Source: Metabacillus sp. KUDC1714
Lineage (GTDB): Bacteria > Bacillota > Bacilli > Bacillales > Bacillaceae
Direction: 5' to 3'
DNA: 64,000 nt
Assembly (NCBI RefSeq): GCF_014217835.1
Contig: NZ_CP055263.1
Span: 1,638,501 to 1,702,500 of the forward strand
Every line of letters starts with the position of its first letter. The first letter of the stretch is position 1. Under the pieces are notes generated by a model. It saw nothing but the letters and a program-made list of their open reading frames with translations, ran no database searches and was not told the origin of the DNA. The translations under genes were made by a program, and so were the position numbers. This document shows positions 55,334 through 64,000 of this stretch, in pieces.

Positions 55334-56536
55334 TTGGCTATCTTCATTACCATATGTTTGATATTAGTGGCACTTATTTGTTGGTTCACAATCGACTATC
55401 ATCTTGGAAGAAGAGATCATCTTTCCAAATCCAAATATACTCAATATCCTTTGAGGAAAAGTGAGATTAACCTGTTTATCGACGGAGAAAAGCTATATGA
55501 GGACTTATTTGAGCGAATTAAAAATTGTCAACATAGCATTCATGTTTTATTTTTTATTGTAAAAAATGATGAGGTTAGTAACGAATTTCTTTCATTATTA
55601 GGTGAAAAGGCAATTCAAGGAATTGAAGTACGCCTATTACTTGATTATGTAGGATGCTTTAAGCTTAAAAAACACAAAATTAACGAACTAAAGGATAAAG
55701 GTGTTAACTTTGCCTATTCACACAAAGTAAAATTCCCTTATATTTTTTACACACTTCAAGCTAGAAATCATCGTAAAATAACTGTTATTGATGGGAAATT
55801 CGCCTATTTGGGAGGCTTTAATATTGCAAGAGAGTATATTGGGAAGGATCCTAAATTCGGTTATTGGAGAGATTATCATCTTAAAATTACTGGTACAGGG
55901 GTAAACGATTTACAAGAACAATTTTTTAAGGATTGGTATGATGCTACTGAGGAAGATAAACGTAAGGATACTCGTTATTTCCCTAGTCAGCCTGAGGGGA
56001 CAAAGACACATAAGTTCATTTCAACTTATGGCGAACATTTAAATGACCATTTTATTTCATTCATAAGAGATGCCCAACAGGAAATCATTATTTGCTCCCC
56101 CTATTTTATTCCAGGTAAAACAATACTTAATGAACTGTTAGCCGCAATCGCAAGAGGAGTAAACGTAAAAATTATGGTGCCGATGAAAGAAGATCATCCC
56201 CTTGTTCAGGAAGCCTCCTACCCTTACTTTGGCAAGCTTTTACTTGCAGGCTGTGAAATTTATCAATTTTACTATGGATTTTATCATTCGAAGTGCATCG
56301 TAATCGATGACCATCTTTGTGACATTGGAACAGCTAATTTTGATAAACGAAGCTTATATTTGAACGATGAAATGAATTGTTTAATCTTTGATCAAGAGTT
56401 TATCCAAATTGTTAAAAAACAAATCAGTGAAGATTTTCGTCGATCTGAGCTTTTAACCTATGAGGCTTATAAAAAGCGTTCCTATCTAAAACGAGGCAAA
56501 GAAGTATTTGCAACGATAATTTCTCACTTTTTATAA
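55334..56536 (+). CDS. clsB: Cardiolipin synthase ClsB-type phospholipase D family protein
   Basis: PLD-superfamily cardiolipin synthase (400 residues, YwjE). One N-terminal membrane helix (2-20) anchors two HKD motifs: NHRKITVIDG (His146, Lys148, Asp153) and HSKCIVIDD (His318, Lys320, Asp325), each followed by the Gly/Asn tail (GGFN and GTANF). The start is TTG at 55334 with AGGAGG eight bases upstream. It is divergent from fadF and 34 bases before uvsE. Confidence 0.92.
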   Translation: MAIFITICLILVALICWFTIDYHLGRRDHLSKSKYTQYPLRKSEINLFIDGEKLYEDLFERIKNCQHSIHVLFFIVKNDEVSNEFLSLLGEKAIQGIEVRLLLDYVGCFKLKKHKINELKDKGVNFAYSHKVKFPYIFYTLQARNHRKITVIDGKFAYLGGFNIAREYIGKDPKFGYWRDYHLKITGTGVNDLQEQFFKDWYDATEEDKRKDTRYFPSQPEGTKTHKFISTYGEHLNDHFISFIRDAQQEIIICSPYFIPGKTILNELLAAIARGVNVKIMVPMKEDHPLVQEASYPYFGKLLLAGCEIYQFYYGFYHSKCIVIDDHLCDIGTANFDKRSLYLNDEMNCLIFDQEFIQIVKKQISEDFRRSELLTYEAYKKRSYLKRGKEVFATIISHFL

Positions 56537-56570
56537 AGAGTCTCTTGATTAGTATACAAGGGGGAATTGG

Positions 56571-57527
56571 ATGATTATTCGATTTGGATATGTTTCACAT
56601 GCACTTTCTCTTTGGGATTGCTCTCCAGCAAAAGCATTAACGTTTACTCGCTGGAAAAAACTTGATGAAAACGAGAGAAAACAGCAGCTTCTTTATGTGA
56701 CGAGAAAAAATCTTGAGCACACGCTACGAATGATTCATTATAATATTGCTCAAGAAATTTATTTGTACCGCTTTTCATCATCGATTGTGCCGTTAGCAAC
56801 ACATCCTGAGGTGCTTTGGGATTACAGAACTCCTTTTAAGGATTTACTGTCTGAAATTGGACAACTTGTGAAAAAACATAAGCTTCGTACTAGTTTTCAT
56901 CCAAATCAATTTACACTGTTCACGAGTGATAAACCACATATCACTGACAATGCAGTTGGTGATATGGCATACCATTATGACGTTTTAGAGGCAATGGGAC
57001 TTGCGAATGAAGCGATTATTAATATCCATGTTGGTGGTGCATATGGAAACAAGCAGGCTGCAACCGAACGTTTTCACACCAATATTAAGCAACTCCCTGA
57101 TTATATTAAGAAGCGCATGACACTTGAAAACGATGATAAAACCTATACTGCAACAGAAACGTTAACAATTTGTCAAAAGGAGAGAATCCCTTTGCTTTTT
57201 GACTATCATCATTTTATGGCTAATAAAGAGGATGATGAGGCTGTTGAAGACTTATTACCTGACATTTTTAAAACATGGTCTTGGATTGGCATCCAGCCCA
57301 AAATTCATGTATCCTCACCTAAATCTGAAAAGGAATACAGAAGTCATGCCGACTATGTCGATGCTGAATTTTTGCTGCCTTTAGTGAAGGTGTTGAAGGA
57401 AATGAATGTGGATTTAGACTTTATGATTGAAGCAAAGCAAAAGGATAAAGCCGCTCTTAGACTTTGTGAGGATCTTAGCAAAATTAGAGGTGTAAAACGG
57501 GTTGGGGGTGCAACGATTGAGTGGTAG
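56571..57527 (+). CDS. uvsE: UV damage endonuclease UvsE
   Basis: UV-damage endonuclease (YwjD type, 318 residues) that nicks DNA 5' of pyrimidine dimers and other lesions. TIM-barrel metal ligands are suggested by [45 protein letters not shown] and IHVSSP. GGGGGAATTGG precedes the ATG. It is probably cotranscribed with clsB. Array 5 follows before the argS terminator. Confidence 0.93.
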   Translation: MIIRFGYVSHALSLWDCSPAKALTFTRWKKLDENERKQQLLYVTRKNLEHTLRMIHYNIAQEIYLYRFSSSIVPLATHPEVLWDYRTPFKDLLSEIGQLVKKHKLRTSFHPNQFTLFTSDKPHITDNAVGDMAYHYDVLEAMGLANEAIINIHVGGAYGNKQAATERFHTNIKQLPDYIKKRMTLENDDKTYTATETLTICQKERIPLLFDYHHFMANKEDDEAVEDLLPDIFKTWSWIGIQPKIHVSSPKSEKEYRSHADYVDAEFLLPLVKVLKEMNVDLDFMIEAKQKDKAALRLCEDLSKIRGVKRVGGATIEW

Positions 57528-57545
57528 ATGCATAGAATTGGGGAG

Positions 57546-57740
57546 TTGCAAGATTATTTGGTTAAGTTGTAAAATTCCTCCTTGGATTTGCAAGATTATT
57601 TGGTCAAGTTGCAAAATTCCTCTTTATATTTGCAAAATTAGTCGCTAAGATTGCAAAATCACTCTTCTATCTTGCAAAACTAGTGGCTATTTTGCCAAAA
57701 TCCATCTTCATACTTGCAAAAATATTGACCAAGATTGCAA
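57546..57740 (+). repeat. 21-bp-phased array, core TTGCAA (array 5, longest)
   Basis: TTGCAA or one-base variants start at 57546, 57567 (TTGTAA), 57588, 57609, 57630, 57651, 57672, 57692 (TTGCCA), 57714 and 57735: ten units on a 21-base register. The flanks (TTGCAAGATT, TTGCAAAATT) are the reverse complement of those in arrays 3 and 4, so this array is inverted. It lies between the uvsE stop and the shared terminator. Confidence 0.88.
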
Positions 57741-57761
57741 AGTCACCATTAAATTTTACAT

Positions 57762-57798
57762 AAAAAAACTCAGATGAGAATTCCCATCTGAGTTTTTA
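57762..57798. terminator. Bidirectional terminator, argS and uvsE
   Basis: AAACTCAGATG / CATCTGAGTTT stem with an 8-base loop, A-run on the left and T5 on the right. Confidence 0.88.
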
Positions 57799-57803
57799 CC
57801 TAA

Positions 57804-59474
57804 TTACATTTTTTCAGGCGACGAAACGCCAATCAATGTAAGAGCGTTCTGTAATGTTGTTTGTGTTGCTTTCATTAAACCGAGTCTTGCACGACTTTTC
57901 TCTGTATTTTCAGGATCTAACACCTTTTCAGCATTGTAAAAGCTGTGTAGTGTTGATGCTAAATCGTAAATGTAATTTGTGATGCGATGTGGGATTCGTT
58001 TTTGAGCTGCTTCTGCAACTGCTTGAGGGAATTCACCTAATTTTTTCAAAAGGTCAAATTCCTTTTCAGATGAAATTTCATCAAGCTTTAAGTTGTCGTC
58101 AAATGTTAAGCCTTGCTCTTCTCCTTGGCGAAGCATGCTGCAAATACGCGCATGTGCATATTGAGCATAGTAAACAGGGTTTTCATTTGATTTTGAAACA
58201 GCAAGATCTAGATCAAAATCCATATGTGTATCAGCACTTCTCATCGCGAAGAAGTAGCGAACTGCGTCAAGACCAACCTCTTCAATTAAATCTCTCATTG
58301 TCACTGCTTTACCAGTACGCTTACTCATTTTCATTTTTTCACCGTTTTTATATAGATGAACAAGTTGAATGATCTCTACTTCAAGTGTTTCCTTGCCATA
58401 GCCAAGCGCCTCAATGGCAGCTTTCATACGTGGGATATAGCCATGGTGATCTGCTCCCCATACGTTGATAAGCTTTGTAAATCCGCGGTCAAGCTTGTCC
58501 TTGTGGTAAGCAATATCTGGTGTTAAATACGTATAAGAACCGTCATTTTTGATGAGTACACGGTCTTTGTCATCTCCAAATGTTGTTGAGCGGAACCAAG
58601 TTGCGCCTTCTTCTTCATAGATATGGCCTTTTTCCTTAAGTGCCGCCAGAGCTTCATCAATTTTCCCATTATGGTAAAGCGATGTTTCTGAATACCAAAC
58701 ATCAAATGCGACACGGAACTCTTCTAGGTCTGCTTTTAGCTTGCCCATTTCATATTTTAAGCCATATTCTCTAAAGAATCCTAAACGTTCCTCACTGTCC
58801 TGCTCAGCAAATCTGTCGTCAAATTCTTCAGCAAGCTTTTTCCCAATTCCGATAATATCTGCACCATGATAGCCATCCTCAGGCATTTCAGCGTCCTTAC
58901 CTAAAGCTTGTAAATAACGCGCTTCAACTGAACGAGCTAGGTTGTTAATTTGATTTCCAGCGTCATTGATGTAATATTCACGTGACACATCATAGCCTGC
59001 TTTTGTTAGAACATTACATAAGGAATCGCCAACTGCAGCACCACGAGCATGACCTAGATGAAGGTCACCTGTTGGGTTTGCAGAAACAAATTCAACTTGA
59101 ACCTTTTCTTTGTTACCAATATTTGTTTCACCATAGTTAGCCCCTGCTTTTAAAATAGATGGGACTAATTCTGTTAAATAGCTATTGTTCATATAAAAAT
59201 TAATAAAGCCTGGACCAGCGATTTCAATCTTTTCAATCGACCCTTTTTCTTTATCAAAATTTGCGACAATGTCATCCGCGATCATACGAGGTGCTTTTTT
59301 TGCTACACGAGCCAATTGCATCGCCATGTTTGTCGAATAATCCCCATGTGCTTTTTCTTTTGGAATTTCTAAAAGAACGTCAGGTACCTGTGCTTCTTCT
59401 GCAAGACCTGCTTTGATCACAGCGGCCTTGATTTCATCCTTTAATCGTTCTTTAACTTGTTCAACGATATTCAT
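57804..59474 (-). CDS. argS: Arginyl-tRNA synthetase
   Basis: Class I synthetase charging tRNA-Arg (556 residues). An N-terminal Add1 domain, the HIGH-type HLGH in [20 protein letters not shown] in [14 protein letters not shown] and a C-terminal anticodon-binding helical domain ([20 protein letters not shown]). AAGGAGG precedes the ATG, which overlaps the ywiB stop by four bases. No T-box leader is seen. Confidence 0.97.
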   Translation of the reverse strand: MNIVEQVKERLKDEIKAAVIKAGLAEEAQVPDVLLEIPKEKAHGDYSTNMAMQLARVAKKAPRMIADDIVANFDKEKGSIEKIEIAGPGFINFYMNNSYLTELVPSILKAGANYGETNIGNKEKVQVEFVSANPTGDLHLGHARGAAVGDSLCNVLTKAGYDVSREYYINDAGNQINNLARSVEARYLQALGKDAEMPEDGYHGADIIGIGKKLAEEFDDRFAEQDSEERLGFFREYGLKYEMGKLKADLEEFRVAFDVWYSETSLYHNGKIDEALAALKEKGHIYEEEGATWFRSTTFGDDKDRVLIKNDGSYTYLTPDIAYHKDKLDRGFTKLINVWGADHHGYIPRMKAAIEALGYGKETLEVEIIQLVHLYKNGEKMKMSKRTGKAVTMRDLIEEVGLDAVRYFFAMRSADTHMDFDLDLAVSKSNENPVYYAQYAHARICSMLRQGEEQGLTFDDNLKLDEISSEKEFDLLKKLGEFPQAVAEAAQKRIPHRITNYIYDLASTLHSFYNAEKVLDPENTEKSRARLGLMKATQTTLQNALTLIGVSSPEKM

Positions 59475-59902
59475 TTTTGTTCCTCCTTATATGTCAACAT
59501 TAGTTTATGTACATGCTTCTCTTTTTCATCTATTTGCAAATCATATAAAATAACGAGCTTACCTTCAAGCTCATGTGTTTCAAATGATAGCGATTTTGTA
59601 TTTGTTTCTAGTTGAAGCCTGCCAAAAGGTGTAGAGTAATTTGTTAAGGTTTGCGCATCTTGAATAAAGCGTTGCTTCATAGTAACAGCTCCTGAGCGCA
59701 TTACAACAACCTCATTTTGCGTTACTTTTACTGTTGTTTTAACAAAGCCAAGCTCATGCTCTTCTTCATATCGTAAATAAATGGTCTTTCCCTTTAGGAC
59801 ATGCTCCCCTGTTGTATGGACCTCAATTGTTTCTTTTTCATGATCGTGCTCATTGTGGATTTCCGATATAACATGGATTTGAACAGGTGTGCTTTCTGAC
59901 AT
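59471..59902 (-). CDS. ywiB: DUF1934 calycin-like protein YwiB
   Basis: A 143-residue protein of the YwiB/DUF1934 family, predicted as a calycin-like beta-barrel (alternating strands such as [17 protein letters not shown] and [18 protein letters not shown]). Function unknown. It is translationally coupled to argS (4-base overlap), its usual partner. GGGAGTG precedes the ATG. Confidence 0.9.
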   Translation of the reverse strand: MSESTPVQIHVISEIHNEHDHEKETIEVHTTGEHVLKGKTIYLRYEEEHELGFVKTTVKVTQNEVVVMRSGAVTMKQRFIQDAQTLTNYSTPFGRLQLETNTKSLSFETHELEGKLVILYDLQIDEKEKHVHKLMLTYKEEQK

Positions 59903-60214
59903 GTAGACACTCCCTTTTCATCATTCTTCTATAACTTTACTATTGTAAAGAACCATTTGCAACAACGCAAGAGATAACTTCTTATACACTATAAAAAATA
60001 TAGGTTTGTCCCTTGCTTTAAGCCACTTTTGTTTCTATTTATTTAAGAATTGATAATGTTAAATTCTCAAATTAACTTCTGTACAGTTTATGTAAATTCT
60101 AATAATAATGATCACTTTACTTCACTTCAATGCCCTTTATACCTTCTTTCCCTAATAATTGATCCCTCAAAGGGAATATTAGCTAATATATATTGAATCT
60201 AGGAGGCTATAATC
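59903..60214. other. Divergent ywiB-rnj promoter region
   Basis: AT-rich. An inverted repeat CTTTAC-TAT-GTAAAG near 59933-59948 precedes ywiB. On the plus side, CCCT/AGGG and CTAATA/TATTAG pairs (60148-60185) could fold just before the rnj start. No clear sigma-A promoter is found. Confidence 0.4.
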
Positions 60215-61888
60215 TTGAGCACAAAAGAGAATGTATTATCTATTTTCGCTTTAGGTGGCTTAAATGAAGTCGGAAAGAACATGTATGCAATTGAATATTC
60301 CAATAATATTGTGATTATCGACTGTGGTAATAAGTTCCCAGATGAAAGTTTATTAGGAATTGATTTGATTATTCCTGATATTACCTACTTACTAGAAAAT
60401 AAAGATAAAATAACAGCATTAATCGTTACTCATGGACATGAAGATCATATCGGAGGAATCCCGTTCTTCTTAAAAAAATTAAATGTACCCGTATATGCAA
60501 CACGTTTCACACTAGGTTTAATTGAATTAAAATTAGAAGAACATAAACTCTTAAGGGATACTGAACTGATTGAAATTGACTCTAGCTCAAATTTAAATTT
60601 CGATGACATCAATGTAACTTTTTTCAAAGTAAATCATAGTATTCCTGATTGCTTAGGGGTTGTTTTTAACACACCAGAGGGAAAAATCGTACATACTGGA
60701 GACTTCAAGTTCGATTTGACCCCCGCGAATAATGAACATTCGGATATTCATAAAATGGCAGAAATCGGAAGAGATGGCGTCTTCCTTCTACTATCTGAAA
60801 GTACCAACGCAGAACGTCCTGGTTTAACCCCATCAGAGCAAATGGTAGGTAAACATGTTGAGGACGCCTTCATGAAAGCAGAACGCAAAGTAATTCTTTC
60901 AACGTTCGCTTCTAATATTAATCGCATTCAGCAAGTTGTGGATGCTGCACAAAAAACAAATCGAAAGATATCGTTACTTGGACGCAGTATGGTAAATGTA
61001 GTGGATATTGCAATTGAACGTGGTTATTTAACAGTTCCTGATGGGATGATCATTGAACAACATGAAATCAATGAATTGGCCCCTGAAAAGGTAGCCATCT
61101 TATGTACGGGGAGCCAAGGTGAACCATTAGCAGCCCTTGCCCGATTATCTACTGGAAACTTTCGGGGTGTTGACATTTTACCAGAGGATACGGTTATTTT
61201 TGCAGCAGGTCCAATACCAGGGAATGAACGGAATGTCACACGGATCGTAGACAACTTACTCACACTTGGAGCCAAAGTGATTTACGGAACGGGAAGTACA
61301 TCAGGAATGCATGTATCTGGTCATGGCTATCAAGAAGATTTAAAACTAATGCTTACACTAATGAAGCCAAAATACTTTATACCCATCCACGGTGAGTATA
61401 GAATGTTACACCATCATCGATTATTAGCCGAATCTGTTGGAGTAGAACAAGGAAACACATTTATTATGAACAATGGTGATGTTGTAGATATTACAAATTC
61501 TATTGCCCGCCAAACTCGCAAAATACCAGCAGGCAATACCTATGTGGATGGAATAGGTGTAGGTGATGTCGGGGACATGGTGTTAAGAGATCGCAAACAA
61601 CTTTCTGAAGACGGAATGCTCGTGATTGTTTTAACGATGAGTAAAAGGGAAGGAAAGCTAGTTTCTGAACCTGACACCATTTCACGTGGGTTCGTGTTTA
61701 ATAGAGATTCTGAGGAACTCATAAGAGAAGTTAATCGCCTTATTACAAAAACTGTTAACGATCTACAAAAAGGGAATAAAATTCAGTGGAACGTGATTAA
61801 ACAAAGCATAAAAAAATCAGTTGGCCAATATTTATTTACTCAAACTAAGAGAAAGCCAATGATCCTTCCTATAATTATTGAAATTTAA
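60215..61888 (+). CDS. RNase J paralogue
   Basis: Metallo-beta-lactamase/beta-CASP ribonuclease (557 residues, close to B. subtilis RNase J1). THGHEDHIGG gives zinc ligands His73, His75, Asp77 and His78, HTGDFKFD and PIHGEYRMLHHH give the others, SGHG the beta-CASP pocket, and KRKPMILPIIIEI the C-terminus. rnjA and rnjB normally lie elsewhere in Bacillus, so this is probably an extra copy. The start is TTG at 60215 with AGGAGG eight bases upstream. It faces the end of an rRNA operon. Confidence 0.93.
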   Translation: MSTKENVLSIFALGGLNEVGKNMYAIEYSNNIVIIDCGNKFPDESLLGIDLIIPDITYLLENKDKITALIVTHGHEDHIGGIPFFLKKLNVPVYATRFTLGLIELKLEEHKLLRDTELIEIDSSSNLNFDDINVTFFKVNHSIPDCLGVVFNTPEGKIVHTGDFKFDLTPANNEHSDIHKMAEIGRDGVFLLLSESTNAERPGLTPSEQMVGKHVEDAFMKAERKVILSTFASNINRIQQVVDAAQKTNRKISLLGRSMVNVVDIAIERGYLTVPDGMIIEQHEINELAPEKVAILCTGSQGEPLAALARLSTGNFRGVDILPEDTVIFAAGPIPGNERNVTRIVDNLLTLGAKVIYGTGSTSGMHVSGHGYQEDLKLMLTLMKPKYFIPIHGEYRMLHHHRLLAESVGVEQGNTFIMNNGDVVDITNSIARQTRKIPAGNTYVDGIGVGDVGDMVLRDRKQLSEDGMLVIVLTMSKREGKLVSEPDTISRGFVFNRDSEELIREVNRLITKTVNDLQKGNKIQWNVIKQSIKKSVGQYLFTQTKRKPMILPIIIEI

Positions 61889-61980
61889 CAGGATAAATTT
61901 TCGTTAAACCGAAGAAACCCTTAGACATATTCTGTAGAACAAATGGCATAAAAAGAGAGCTGGTCAAATGAATATCTAGA

Positions 61981-62016
61981 CTAAAAAAAGAGTCAGCCTT
62001 TGCTAACTCTTTTTGA
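61981..62016. terminator. rRNA operon terminator (shared with RNase J gene)
   Basis: AAAAAGAGT / ACTCTTTTT stem with a GTTAGCAAAGGCT-type loop between the convergent rRNA and RNase J genes; T-runs occur on both strands. Confidence 0.85.
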
Positions 62017-62018
62017 TT

Positions 62019-62135
<117 letters not shown>

Positions 62136-62245
62136 TAATTTATGAAATTGAAGGGTTATTCCTTCAAAACTAGATAACGATTCACAATTCAATTCACTAA
62201 GCTTCTCTTGCTTTTACAGGAGCCGTTAGGCTGCTGTATATTTTG

Positions 62246-64000
<1,755 letters not shown>

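Noticed and set aside
57546..57740. CRISPR array
   Set aside because: The conserved core is only 6-8 bp and the variable part about 13-15 bp, far too short; no cas genes nearby.

Overview
The window is a low-GC chromosomal segment of an endospore-forming member of the Bacillaceae (Bacillus in the broad sense). The evidence is the gene order, which follows the Bacillus subtilis stretch from ywzB and the ATP synthase operon through glyA, ywlB-ywlG, spoIIR, prmC, prfA, racA, tdk, rpmE, rho, murAB, fbaA, spo0F, ywjG, pyrG, rpoE, fadF, clsB, uvsE and argS. Sporulation genes (spoIIR, racA, spo0F), Gram-positive ribosome binding sites and frequent TTG starts support this. I cannot name the species.

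Layout: ywzB (70-300) and an orphan gene (705-1202) precede the atpZ-I-B-E-F-H-A-G-D-C operon on the minus strand (1454-8874), which has its own sigma-A promoter. A secreted S8 protease, upp and glyA follow, then ywlG, rpiB, a short chemoreceptor, the arginine phosphatase ywlE, a lipoprotein, a secreted alkaline phosphatase behind a PhoP box, mntP, ywlC (sua5), ywlB and spoIIR, then prmC-prfA. Next come ywkD, racA and a 5.7-kb gene for a 1898-residue secreted lamin-tail/metallophosphoesterase protein. Its upstream region also looks like a PhoP box, and its sortase anchor is cut off by two in-frame stop codons. tdk, rpmE, rho, murAB, fbaA, spo0F, ywjG, pyrG and rpoE follow. A fatty-acid and acyl-CoA block comes next (fadF, thl, hbd, two acyl-CoA dehydrogenases, a TetR regulator and the fused mutase icmF), with two FadR-like operators. 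On the other side are clsB, uvsE, argS-ywiB and an extra RNase J paralogue. The window ends in the 3' end of an rRNA operon (5S and most of the 3' half of 23S, minus strand).

Regulation readable in the sequence: PurBoxes upstream of glyA, PhoP direct repeats at two phosphatase genes, a sigma-H promoter plus 0A box for spo0F, a GGGC start with attenuator for pyrG, FadR-like boxes in the fad block, and a seven-member DnaA-box cluster at ywlC/ywlB.

The most unusual feature is a set of five intergenic arrays in which a short core (TTGCAA three times, GGTTCAAT once, TATTGTCC once) recurs every 21 bp, two helical turns, while the DNA between cores varies. Two dispersed palindromic repeat families are also present: twelve GGGGAC(A/T)GTCCCC copies, and a roughly 120-bp hairpin element found inside the atp operon, beside rho and in the pyrG leader.
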